Positions 12,225-20,633 of a DNA stretch of 22,341 nucleotides are shown here, piece after piece. Numbering within the stretch: the first letter of the stretch is position 1; each line of letters begins with the position of its first letter. The translations under genes and the position numbers were made by a program. Origin of the DNA: a virus; IMG/VR virus record IMGVR_UViG_3300033571_015650, positions 1 through 22,341 of that record; one strand, given 5' to 3'. The notes beneath the pieces were generated by a model that saw only the letters and a program-made list of their open reading frames with translations, was not told the DNA's origin and ran no database searches.

Positions 12225-14567
12225 GTGCTTGCATATTCAGGCCCAACAATAGTATTCCCAAGCGATGACGTCCCCGTCAATAAGAAGGAGGGACGCAAAT
12301 GGCAAGAGTCAGTAGCTCGGTCTATCTGGTCTCGCTACAGCTTGGGGAGTACGTACTATGGTTTTCAGAACCGCGACCAAATGATGCTGATGCGCCTCTA
12401 TTCAGATGGCCGTCAACCATCGGACAAGTACAAGGATTGGATGACGGGCAAGAAGAAGGAGAAGGGCACTCCTGCGTCTGGTGAGCATATGGTCACAGAC
12501 TTCTTCCGCAAGGGGTATGCTAATGTTGATTACTCTATTGATAGCCCCGCACCATCGTTTAAGTCTACGATTCTTTCAGTTTTATCTAACTCCGACTACA
12601 AGGTTCAGGCAGTTAGTATGTCTACGGGCAGCATAGCGGAAAAGAAGAAACGCAAGTTCACACTTTACTTCGACACTAAATTTAAGGCGCTTCGTGAGAT
12701 GGCTGGTTTGCCTCTCCCCGTGCTTCCTTGGGAGCCTCAGAACTTGGAGGAGCTTGAATTATATGAGAGACTCGGTGGAATCAAGTTGACCTACGAGATG
12801 GCCTTGGAGGACATTTGTGCCCACGTCTTTGAATCGAGCGACTGGACAAGCATACGTTCAAGGGGTATTGAGGATGAGATTGACTTGAACTTTGTGTGTG
12901 GTAAGGTATATACTTGTGAGAAGACTGGAGCCACAAAGATTAAGCACATCAAGCCTCAAAACCTTGTGATGAGTTGGATTGACGAGGATCGGGATACGCC
13001 GACCTTTGTTGGGCACTTGGAGAAGGTTAGGCTGTGTGACATCCGCGCTAAGCTTCTTGCTGAAGGATATACAATTGAGGAGGTCATGCAGGTTGCAAGG
13101 TCTTATTACAACACCTTGAACTTGGCCCAGTCATGGGATTACTTCCGTGAATACGATCCCAACACGGAGAGATGGCGTTGGGAGGACATCACTGTTGATG
13201 TACTTGAGTATGAATACTGCTCACTCGACACAAAGTTTTACACTGAAAGAGAGACTAAAGATGGTGCGATTCAATACTTCTTTGATGAGGAGTCTGATGA
13301 AAGCAGGTCTGAACGTAAGTCTTATTCTGACGGACGTAAGAGGAAGACTGATAAGATTCAGAACGCAACCATTTATTGCGGTAAGTATATCGTTGGTTCT
13401 TCCTTTGTTTTCGACTATGGTCGTCAGGTAAATATCATGAAGTCTGATTATGCTACGGCATATTGTTCATACTTCTTTGAGCGTGTCCCCGGAAAGGCGA
13501 TTACAGAAAGGTTGATTCCAATCTACGACAGCCTTATGATGTGCCGCTTGAAGCTTCAGGCCGCAAAGTGGGCAGCTGCCCCGAAGGGATATAGCATTGA
13601 CATCGCCGCCCTTTCTAATATCAATATAGGTGGTGCGATATACAAGCCTCAAGACCTGATAAGTATCAGGAGGCAGAATGGTGTTCAGATTTACAAGACC
13701 ACCATGCAGCAGGGTAAGGTAGTCACTGGGGAGAACTCAATCCGAGAACTTGAAGGTGGTATAGGCCCTCAGCTTCAGGAGTGGATTACCTGCTTCGTAC
13801 ACGATTATGAGAGGGCGCTCGAGCTTTCGGGGATCAGCCGACTCATGATGGGTGGTAAGTCAATTAACTCGGAGAAGGGCCTTGGCATTTCTGAGCTTGA
13901 GATAAGTGCTACAAACCATGCGTTGTTCCCGTTGAAGGAGGGTCTTAGGAAGTGGAAAGAAAAGGCGGCCAAGGCAATTGTTATGAAAACACTTGTCAAC
14001 ATTCAGTTTGATGATAAGTGCAGGGAATACTGGACAAAGGTCATAGGTGAGGAAAAGGTTGCGGCAATACTTGATATTGGCGAGACAACCCTTGAGGAGT
14101 TGAGCATTAGCCTTGAGAGCCTTCCAAACGATCAGATGATTCAGGACGTTAAAATGGCCGCTATGCAGTCCATGAACGCAGGCAAGAATGGTCAGCGTGG
14201 TATGTCCGTTTCAGACTATATGTATGTTCTACAACTACTTGATAAGCGAGAGATTAAGCTGGCGACTTGGTATATGGCTATTAGCGAGGAACGTGCAGCG
14301 AAGCAAAAAACTGAGAGCGAAACGGCTATGCAACAGCAAAATGCTATGATGATGGCTCAGGCTGCTCAACAAGCAGAGATGGCAAAAGTCCAAAGCGCAC
14401 AGCAGTTGGCACAGGTTGAGGTTCAGAAACACGCGGCAATGGCCAATATCGACTTGATGAAGGAGGAGAGAATTCAAAAAATGAAGGGGGATCAGGTTCT
14501 TGAACAGATCCAACTTGAGGGAATTCTTGAGTCAAGATTCAATACAGAGATAACTGGTAGAATATAA
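12225..14567 (+). CDS. Portal protein
   Basis: A 780-aa predicted portal: the dodecameric ring at the unique vertex through which DNA enters and to which the connector binds. The assignment rests on position between terminase and scaffold/capsid genes, size, and composition: N-terminal helical region, a central wing/stem region (IKHIKPQNLVMSWIDEDRD, ITERLIPIYDSLMMCRLKLQ, AAKWAAAPKGYSIDI), and a long Gln/Ala/Met-rich coiled coil near the C-terminus (about residues 688-760, TAMQQQNAMMMAQAAQQAEM) that could form the barrel. Length fits crAss-like portals (about 750-800 aa). The start is GTG 12225; TAA at 12192 blocks the frame upstream and no other start codon fits between them. Promoter directly upstream. 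Confidence 0.75.
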   Translation: MLAYSGPTIVFPSDDVPVNKKEGRKWQESVARSIWSRYSLGSTYYGFQNRDQMMLMRLYSDGRQPSDKYKDWMTGKKKEKGTPASGEHMVTDFFRKGYANVDYSIDSPAPSFKSTILSVLSNSDYKVQAVSMSTGSIAEKKKRKFTLYFDTKFKALREMAGLPLPVLPWEPQNLEELELYERLGGIKLTYEMALEDICAHVFESSDWTSIRSRGIEDEIDLNFVCGKVYTCEKTGATKIKHIKPQNLVMSWIDEDRDTPTFVGHLEKVRLCDIRAKLLAEGYTIEEVMQVARSYYNTLNLAQSWDYFREYDPNTERWRWEDITVDVLEYEYCSLDTKFYTERETKDGAIQYFFDEESDESRSERKSYSDGRKRKTDKIQNATIYCGKYIVGSSFVFDYGRQVNIMKSDYATAYCSYFFERVPGKAITERLIPIYDSLMMCRLKLQAAKWAAAPKGYSIDIAALSNINIGGAIYKPQDLISIRRQNGVQIYKTTMQQGKVVTGENSIRELEGGIGPQLQEWITCFVHDYERALELSGISRLMMGGKSINSEKGLGISELEISATNHALFPLKEGLRKWKEKAAKAIVMKTLVNIQFDDKCREYWTKVIGEEKVAAILDIGETTLEELSISLESLPNDQMIQDVKMAAMQSMNAGKNGQRGMSVSDYMYVLQLLDKREIKLATWYMAISEERAAKQKTESETAMQQQNAMMMAQAAQQAEMAKVQSAQQLAQVEVQKHAAMANIDLMKEERIQKMKGDQVLEQIQLEGILESRFNTEITGRI

Positions 14568-14583
14568 ACCAAAAAGAGAAAAA

Positions 14584-15732
14584 ATGAGTGATGCAGTAAA
14601 TCCGATTAAACAAGCGGAGGATTTTTTCAATGGTAAGGGTGAGATTATCATCACCCCACAAGGGCCGATTCGGTCGGAGTCTAATGAAGATGAGGTTCAG
14701 GATGATCCACAACAGCTTCAGTCAGACGCAGATTTACAAGAAGTTCAGGATGTAGACTCAGGTCAGGGTTCGTCGGAAGAGTCTTCCGAAGAGAAGTCCC
14801 CGTCTGTTTCTTTTGACTTCAGCAAGTTTGGGGTTTCTTCAGAGGAGGAACTTGTAAGCAAAATTAGCCGCCTTCAGGAACTTGAATCAAAGTCCAAGGA
14901 GATTGAACTTTTCAATCAGGTTAAGTCAAAGATCAATGCCCCGTATGCTGACGAAAAGATCGCAAAGATCAATTCAGTAGTTCGTGAGACGGGCATTAAG
15001 GACTTAAGCATTGCGGCAGAACTTGCTACAATGACGGCGGATGAACTCCGAACCGATCCTATTAAAACATTGGCATTTAGAGAAATCATGAAGAACCCCG
15101 ATGCCCTTAGCGCGTTGACCTTTGATGAGGTTAAGCAGGCCATGGCAAAGAGGTACGACATTGAGTATAGCGATGAGCTTGCTCCACTCACTAAGCTTGA
15201 GGTGGAGAGCGCTATAAAAGAAGTTCAAAATAAAATATCTTCTATTCAGACGAGTGAGAACGATGTTTTAGGAACTTTGTTGAGAGAACGTGAACAAGAG
15301 TTGTTCTTGCAACAACAGAAGTCCGAGAAGGCGGCCAAGGACGTAGAAACAGCGGTTAGCAAATTTTCTACACTATCGGCTAAGTTTGGTGGAGAAGAAA
15401 TCAGTGTGGCGGTTAGCCCAGAACTACTCAACCAAGTCAAAGGGTGGGCGACACATTTCGCGGCGAGTTTGCCTGAGAATGAGTCCTACCAATCTACCAT
15501 TGATACTTATATTACTGGTGTCTTAAAGAACGCATTGGAGGATAAGATCGCCGAGCAGTTTAAGGCTAAGATTGAAGGGAAGATCACTCAAAAGGCTATA
15601 AAGGCTACGCATAATGGCGGAAGTGTGGTGCATAAAGATAAGCCCGGAGACTCCGACTCTAATTGGATTCCTGAGTGGCAGCAGGCGCACATTGACCATC
15701 TCAAGAAGATGGGTGTTTCAGTTCCGAAATAA
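14584..15732 (+). CDS. Head scaffold protein candidate
   Basis: A 382-aa protein between portal and capsid genes, the classic place for a scaffold that templates prohead assembly and leaves before packaging. It has a very acidic, disordered N-terminus (about 35-78: DEVQDDPQQLQSDADLQEVQ, GSSEESSEEKS), predicted coiled coils (about 90-115 SKISRLQELESKSKEIELFN; about 205-270 LLREREQELFLQQQKSEKAA), and a more basic, folded C-terminal part (EWQQAHIDHLKKMGVSVPK) that could bind the shell. These are usual scaffold properties, but no family motif is visible. A-rich leader (ccaaaaagagaaaaa) before ATG. It could also be a capsid-maturation helper. Confidence 0.6.
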   Translation: MSDAVNPIKQAEDFFNGKGEIIITPQGPIRSESNEDEVQDDPQQLQSDADLQEVQDVDSGQGSSEESSEEKSPSVSFDFSKFGVSSEEELVSKISRLQELESKSKEIELFNQVKSKINAPYADEKIAKINSVVRETGIKDLSIAAELATMTADELRTDPIKTLAFREIMKNPDALSALTFDEVKQAMAKRYDIEYSDELAPLTKLEVESAIKEVQNKISSIQTSENDVLGTLLREREQELFLQQQKSEKAAKDVETAVSKFSTLSAKFGGEEISVAVSPELLNQVKGWATHFAASLPENESYQSTIDTYITGVLKNALEDKIAEQFKAKIEGKITQKAIKATHNGGSVVHKDKPGDSDSNWIPEWQQAHIDHLKKMGVSVPK

Positions 15733-15756
15733 AAACACTTAAAAAAATAAAACAAA

Positions 15757-17142
15757 ATGGCAACTAATCCGTTTACGCCATCTACGATCCCACAGGCGGG
15801 AAATATTACGCTTGTATCTAACGTAGACTTGGCACAACCAATCTGGTCTCCGACCCTGTATCAGCCTTATGGTACTCAGGGTGCTGAGGTTATGCAGTTC
15901 TTCAAGGCTATGGGCGCTCTCGTCCCTGTTATCCGTATGACCGGAGTACACTGGGAAGAAGATCGTTATGGTTCTGCTTTCCAAGTTAAGACCCTTGTAT
16001 CAGCTCCGGGCGCAGGTTCTAACCTGACTATTCAGCTCGCTTCTGCTTACATCGACGCTACAACTCGTGAAAGCTGGCCGATCGAAAACGAAATCGTGAA
16101 GTCTACCCGCACTGGTAAGCAGTACCAGATCATCAGCAAGACTGATAACGGTTCTGACACCACGCTCGTTCTTCGTCCCCTGAAGTCTACTACCAACGAG
16201 TCTGCTCAGGCTAACGAATACTTTATGATTTCAGGTGTGTCTGTTGCTGAGGCTTCTGACAAGCAGGACACTAAGAACTCATATCAGACTGAGTACACTT
16301 GGCAGCTTCAGGACATCCGTACTGACCACAACATCACTGGTTCTGACTTTACCGAGAGCCTCCAGCCTGTTCGTTATGAGAAGGGTGGTGCAATCGTAGG
16401 TTACAACTCTATTGCTACTGTTCAGCACGAGTACGATCACCTTCAGAAGACTGTTAACACTATGATCTGGGGTGAGACTGCGACAAACACAAGTATGCCG
16501 GGTGTAGGTTACACCACAGGTATGGTTGAGCAGTTCGAGCTTCGTGCGGTGAATCAGGACACTGGTGGTTCTTTGACTGTTGCTGACTTCGAGTCAATCG
16601 AGCAGACGCTGTCTTCTAACTGGGCGCTTGGTAACTACATTACCCTCCTCTCAGGTAAGTCTTACAGCGAAATCAGCGCCGATGTGATCTCTGACTTCAA
16701 TCAGTCTAACATCAACGCCGTAAACAATCAGCTTGCTAACGCCCTGTTCGGTACATCAGGTTTCGATGTAAACCAACTGTATGCTACCTACAGCGTTCAA
16801 GGTCTTGCTGTTAACGGTAAGTCTTTCGGTCTCAAGCGTTTGACTATTCTTGACGACCCGAATGGTGCTGCTGCCAACAACTCTGCCCTTCAGGATTACG
16901 GTTTCGTTCTTCCGATTGGTAAGACCCGCGATAACGATGGCGTTCCTCGTGGATTTGTTGAGCTGAAGTACAAGGACTTCGCTGGTCAGAACCGTATGAT
17001 GCGTATGTGGTACACTGGTGGTGCTTCCCCTGCGAAGAACACCTCTAAGGATGACTTCAATATGCACATTGTGTCTGAAATCGGTTTCGATTTCATGAAC
17101 CTGCAGCAGTGCGCCCTGTTCAAGAACAGCGCTCTGTCATAA
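15757..17142 (+). CDS. Major capsid protein candidate
   Basis: A 461-aa protein, probably the HK97-fold shell subunit. Evidence is position directly after the scaffold candidate, size, and beta-rich composition without membrane segments: start MATNPFTPSTIPQAGNITLV; EVMQFFKAMGALVPVIRMTG; STRTGKQYQIISKTDNGSDT; DHNITGSDFTESLQPVRYEK; KDFAGQNRMMRMWYTGG near the end. Codon use supports very high expression: all 13 Arg codons are CGT (11) or CGC (2), none AGA/AGG, unlike the terminase gene. The leader is A-rich (acttaaaaaaataaaacaaa). A strong hairpin lies just behind the stop. Fold is inferred; virion protein sequencing would settle it. Confidence 0.75.
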   Translation: MATNPFTPSTIPQAGNITLVSNVDLAQPIWSPTLYQPYGTQGAEVMQFFKAMGALVPVIRMTGVHWEEDRYGSAFQVKTLVSAPGAGSNLTIQLASAYIDATTRESWPIENEIVKSTRTGKQYQIISKTDNGSDTTLVLRPLKSTTNESAQANEYFMISGVSVAEASDKQDTKNSYQTEYTWQLQDIRTDHNITGSDFTESLQPVRYEKGGAIVGYNSIATVQHEYDHLQKTVNTMIWGETATNTSMPGVGYTTGMVEQFELRAVNQDTGGSLTVADFESIEQTLSSNWALGNYITLLSGKSYSEISADVISDFNQSNINAVNNQLANALFGTSGFDVNQLYATYSVQGLAVNGKSFGLKRLTILDDPNGAAANNSALQDYGFVLPIGKTRDNDGVPRGFVELKYKDFAGQNRMMRMWYTGGASPAKNTSKDDFNMHIVSEIGFDFMNLQQCALFKNSALS

Positions 17143-17158
17143 GCATAGCATGACTAAT

Positions 17159-17192
17159 GGAATAGGGGTGGCATACGGCCATCCCTTATTCC
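17159..17192 (+). terminator. Strong hairpin behind the capsid gene (terminator or mRNA-stabilising)
   Basis: Stem 17159-17172 with 17178-17192 (ggaataggggtggc / gccatcccttattcc): 14 pairs including one G-U, one bulged T, loop atacg. No T-run follows, so it may be a partial terminator, processing site or 3' stabiliser of the capsid mRNA rather than a strong terminator. Confidence 0.6.
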
Positions 17193-17196
17193 TGTC

Positions 17197-17224
17197 AAAT
17201 AAGTGAAACAATAAATAAGTGAAA
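17197..17224 (+). repeat. Direct repeat of 12 nt in the leader of the 306-aa gene
   Basis: aaataagtgaaa occurs at 17197-17208 and again at 17213-17224, 4-nt spacer caat. The second copy ends two bases before ATG 17227, so it forms the translation-initiation region; the first copy looks like a duplication of that leader. I see no start codon with an ORF behind the first copy. Confidence 0.6.
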
Positions 17225-17226
17225 AA

Positions 17227-18147
17227 ATGAACATTTATGTGAATGATAACCTCATGTCCAAAGAGGAGCTGATGGGGTATCTTGAAGAATTAAAGCCTGT
17301 GTTCCCCTTGTTCTTCGACAAGAAGAATCCGAAGCCAGTTGTAATTCATTATCGAGACGATATGAAGTACATGGTTCGCAAGCGTCGGGGAGCCAAAGAG
17401 TTTGGTCAGATGTCGGTGGCGCATCCACTCCCACAGATTGTAAAGTGTATGAAGTTCGCCCGTAATGATTATGGGATGAGCGATATGTTTGTCCTTACCC
17501 GTGGGGTTCGAGAGGTTAACCGAAAGACTGGTGAGCCATTTTACCCGACAAAGGACATCATGTTTCAATTGTCTAATGGGAAGACGCTTCACCCCGGACA
17601 AGACGAGGTAGAACTCGTTTATTGGTACTTCTTCTCAGGCAAGTTTACCAATGGTAAGGTTGACAATCCCCGTGCGGAGTTTCATTTCACCAACCCTGTT
17701 GTTGAGAGCAAGGATCGCATTGAGAAGAACCGTGAGGTGTTTGAGCTTCAGAAGGACATCCTATACGGAGGCGTTTCTACCGTTGATATAGAGCGTTATA
17801 TGTCCACCTTTGGCCTCGAGATTTCGGCCTTGGAGGAGGTAAACCGCACCACATTGTTTGACTATGTTACGACAAGCCCCGGTGCTAAGGAGTCTTACTA
17901 CAACATCTTGCGTTCTGATTCCGACAACCAAAACCTCGCAGAGGCCATGGGACTTGTTAGGGAGGCGATTGAAAGGGGTAAGATTACTTCAGAGGGCGAC
18001 AACTGGGTCTTTGTAAATAAGACTGGTAATGGCCGTCCATTTGCCCCAATTGATGTGAAGGACGATGTGAAGGGTCTGTCCAAGATTATTTTGGAGGACG
18101 AGAGGCTTCGTCAACGCCTTGAAAAGTCTCTGCAATCAGCAGAGTAA
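17227..18147 (+). CDS. Probable head-associated structural protein, unknown family
   Basis: A 306-aa soluble protein following the capsid gene. It begins MNIYVNDNLMSKEELMGYLE and has basic patches (VVIHYRDDMKYMVRKRRGAK) and an acidic-basic helical C-terminus (LSKIILEDERLRQRLEKSL). I do not recognise a family. Position suggests a structural, capsid-associated or head-completion protein, and its C-terminus could hold binding helices. Its leader contains a 12-nt direct repeat and the hairpin behind the capsid gene lies upstream, so it may be expressed at a lower level than the capsid protein. A standard intrinsic terminator follows, which ends the head transcript. Confidence 0.7.
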   Translation: MNIYVNDNLMSKEELMGYLEELKPVFPLFFDKKNPKPVVIHYRDDMKYMVRKRRGAKEFGQMSVAHPLPQIVKCMKFARNDYGMSDMFVLTRGVREVNRKTGEPFYPTKDIMFQLSNGKTLHPGQDEVELVYWYFFSGKFTNGKVDNPRAEFHFTNPVVESKDRIEKNREVFELQKDILYGGVSTVDIERYMSTFGLEISALEEVNRTTLFDYVTTSPGAKESYYNILRSDSDNQNLAEAMGLVREAIERGKITSEGDNWVFVNKTGNGRPFAPIDVKDDVKGLSKIILEDERLRQRLEKSLQSAE

Positions 18148-18168
18148 TAATAAAGGAAACCCGAAACT

Positions 18169-18198
18169 AAAAAGAGGGGTCTATTGACCTCTTTTTTT
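18169..18198 (+). terminator. Intrinsic terminator after the head genes
   Basis: Stem arms 18169-18181 (aaaaagaggggtc) and 18186-18198 (gacctcttttttt), loop tatt. The stem is continuous with two G-U pairs and runs into the T-tract. It lies 22 nt behind the stop at 18147. Confidence 0.8.
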
Positions 18199-18205
18199 AT
18201 TTTTG
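18198..18205 (+). promoter_or_regulatory. Possible -7 box TATTTTTG at the end of the terminator
   Basis: TATTTTTG matches TAnnTTTG and overlaps the last T of the terminator tract. There is no TTG at the right distance upstream (nearest at 18184, spacer 11). If real, it gives a leader of about 40 nt for the 552-aa gene. Low confidence, since T-tracts produce this match easily. Confidence 0.3.
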
Positions 18206-18249
18206 ACACTAAACAAAGATGGCTAAATCCTAAGCAAAATAATACTAAA

Positions 18250-19908
18250 ATGGCTACGTTTACAGCTCAAGATATTGATATTACAGTCACATTTGACGCG
18301 GACGGAAACACCGTAAAGGTCAAGGATAATGTGGATTACTCCACGTTTGATGATATGCCAACAGCATTTATTGTTGATACTGGTGTATTTTTAGATCCGT
18401 TTAGCAATGTTGTTTTTTCAAAGCCATTGGTTAATAATCCTCTTATTGATATCTCAAATGGAGACGATGAGAGTATTGCTTACAATTTGCCTTTAACAAC
18501 ATCTTCTACAATACTCCCCGGCCCATATGGCCTAACATTTACAGTAAACGTGAATGTTGCATTGACTAATCTTGTTGTAGATCAAATCACAACAACAACT
18601 CAAGAGGCTGAGATTCAAGGTGATTACTACTACCTTCAGCCGGGTGATATTGTTGTTTTTTCAGGTTCAAGCAATGCGGGAAACAACGGGTCTAAGACTG
18701 TCGTGTCTGCTAGTTATGACCCTCTTCTTGATGTTACTACAATTGTTTTTGCAGCCGCTTCATTTACAAACAATGAAAACGGAACAAGTGGAACTGTCGC
18801 AGCAATTACAATTGAAAGAACCTATGTGAAAACAGCGTCTTACACCTATACTGATTGTACGAAGGTTACGCCAAAAATCACTATAACCTCATCATGTACC
18901 GATGAGAATATTACTATTGCAGACACCACGGTAACAACTGGTCAGACTGTTGTTTCAAGAAACATGAGTCTAACGTATCCTGAAGGACTTGTTGATCCTG
19001 TTCCTGCTGTAAATCCAGTAACAACATCTCAGTCATCTTACACAATTGGCGAGCTTGCGAATGGCACATATACTGGCATTTTGGAGTTGGATATGAGTTA
19101 TGTTCAGAATGACGATCTTGTTGTGACATATTCAGTCAGAAAGGTTGATGAGTCCACCGTTGTTTGCAGTCTTAATCTATGTTGTGTAGAGCAGTGTCTT
19201 GATTCTTTATACGATAAGTATTCAAGTTGTTCAGGATCGGTAAACAATGCATACGCCACGAAAGTTATTCAATCAAACTTCTTAGTTAATCAATTCAACA
19301 TTCAAAAAGATTGTGGAGAGGTTGACAAGGCTGCGGCTACTCTTGCTGAGTTAAAAGATTTACTTGGCACTGATTGCTCATGTTGCGGAGACGGAGCTGA
19401 GGAGGTAAGTTGGGTTAGCTCGGCTATTTCTGGGCTTGATGTTCCTCCCGGAACGATGAGGGTTCTTTACTTCAATGATACTCGTATTACAGGAAGTGGG
19501 ACAGCAGTAAATAGCTTTACCAACAATCCGGGATTCACTATCCCAGCAGGATTGTTTCAGGTTGGTGATATGCTTGAGATTGAAATTCGCGCAGAATATC
19601 TCGACACTCTTGCTGAAATTAAAATCAGAAACACTACATCTACAGCTACTTACGCAGAGGACTCTCTTGCATTGAATGATTTTGGCACAGAAGTATTGAG
19701 GATTGTTCGAGTTGATGAAAGTACAGTAAGTGTGCTACGTGAATTTCAAATATTGAATGCGACTCCGGGTGTCAGTGTAGTTCAAAGTGCAACGAACTAC
19801 TCATACAATGATTCAACACTTAATGTAATTAATTGGGTTCCAGACACCCCGGCTGATGTTATGTACTATTGGATTAAGGTAATTCACATTACTGACTACG
19901 CAGGATGA
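18250..19908 (+). CDS. Cys-rich, beta-rich structural protein (fibre or decoration candidate)
   Basis: A 552-aa, Thr/Ser/Asn- and beta-rich protein of virion type. N-terminal part (1-200) looks like repeated beta domains (GDYYYLQPGDIVVFSGSS; TTIVFAAASFTNNENGTSG). The middle has 11 cysteines at about 203, 216, 306, 311, 312, 316, 327, 355, 376, 378 and 379, the core being LCCVEQCLD and TDCSCCG; this could bind metal or form disulfides. The C-terminal 160 residues are beta-rich, as in receptor-binding or decoration domains. I chose ATG 18250: the longer frame starting TTG 18184 lies in the terminator, whereas ATG 18250 follows aataatactaaa. The stop overlaps the next start as ATGA. I do not know its exact role; head fibre or tail/neck protein fits the context. 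Confidence 0.65.
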   Translation: MATFTAQDIDITVTFDADGNTVKVKDNVDYSTFDDMPTAFIVDTGVFLDPFSNVVFSKPLVNNPLIDISNGDDESIAYNLPLTTSSTILPGPYGLTFTVNVNVALTNLVVDQITTTTQEAEIQGDYYYLQPGDIVVFSGSSNAGNNGSKTVVSASYDPLLDVTTIVFAAASFTNNENGTSGTVAAITIERTYVKTASYTYTDCTKVTPKITITSSCTDENITIADTTVTTGQTVVSRNMSLTYPEGLVDPVPAVNPVTTSQSSYTIGELANGTYTGILELDMSYVQNDDLVVTYSVRKVDESTVVCSLNLCCVEQCLDSLYDKYSSCSGSVNNAYATKVIQSNFLVNQFNIQKDCGEVDKAAATLAELKDLLGTDCSCCGDGAEEVSWVSSAISGLDVPPGTMRVLYFNDTRITGSGTAVNSFTNNPGFTIPAGLFQVGDMLEIEIRAEYLDTLAEIKIRNTTSTATYAEDSLALNDFGTEVLRIVRVDESTVSVLREFQILNATPGVSVVQSATNYSYNDSTLNVINWVPDTPADVMYYWIKVIHITDYAG

Positions 19909-20630
19909 ACTTAGGAGAAATAGTTGGATATTCTAATTTGAAGCTTGGTAAGGACTACCAAGGGGGGTATATTACGCCCGATCAGTTGAACAGCTACATA
20001 TTGGAGGCTGTCAATTCTGAGATGATAAACAGATTCCTTCGAGTATATGAAAACAATCGAGTCATTACGGACGACATTAGGCCATTCATTGTTACTCTTG
20101 GTGACAACGCGATTCCTCCACTATCTATTGATTCATATGGATATGGTGAGCTTCCAGATGATTATATTGGCTATACTGATGTTCGGGTAAACACGTATGA
20201 GCAGGTTAATTGTTCAACCGTAGAGTCTAAGCCACGAATGGTTGAGATGATAAACCGAGATAGATTCAACTACAGGGTCACGTCATCCGTCCTAAAGCCA
20301 AGGTTTACTGATCCAATTGGAACCATCCAAAATGACAAGGTTTACATTCAGCCCGCATCATATCCGTCATGCGTGTTCTCGTATGTTAGGAAGCCTGTTA
20401 AGGCATATTTTGACTACGATATTGTTAATGACGATGTGGTTTACTTACCGCCGGGGCAAACGCACGTAAACAACAGTGTTGAGCCACAGGGATCCCCGTC
20501 ATTAAGCGTTGAGTTCGAATGGCCCGATCAGGTTCACGAGGAGCTTGCCGACATGATTGTGAAGTATTACGCAACTAACTTCAGGTCTGAGTTCAATATG
20601 CAGACTCTTGACCTACAAAAACCCGCTTAA
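19905..20630 (+). CDS. Head-tail connector (adaptor/ring) candidate
   Basis: A 241-aa protein beginning with helices (YITPDQLNSYILEAVNSEMI), followed by a beta-rich middle (SIDSYGYGELPDDYIGYTDV; KVYIQPASYPSCVFSYVRKP) and closing helices (QVHEELADMIVKYYATNFRS). Helix bundle plus beta domain and closing helix is a plan seen in adaptor and ring proteins that join portal to tail. It overlaps the preceding structural gene by 4 nt and stops 3 nt before the next gene. No specific family recognised; assignment by position and architecture only. Confidence 0.55.
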   Translation: MNLGEIVGYSNLKLGKDYQGGYITPDQLNSYILEAVNSEMINRFLRVYENNRVITDDIRPFIVTLGDNAIPPLSIDSYGYGELPDDYIGYTDVRVNTYEQVNCSTVESKPRMVEMINRDRFNYRVTSSVLKPRFTDPIGTIQNDKVYIQPASYPSCVFSYVRKPVKAYFDYDIVNDDVVYLPPGQTHVNNSVEPQGSPSLSVEFEWPDQVHEELADMIVKYYATNFRSEFNMQTLDLQKPA

Positions 20631-20633
20631 TAG

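Noticed and set aside
18184-18249. Longer frame for the 552-aa protein starting at TTG 18184
   Set aside because: It lies in the terminator stem-loop and T-tract and adds a Phe-rich, Lys/Asn segment that does not look like a domain; ATG 18250 has a proper A-rich leader.
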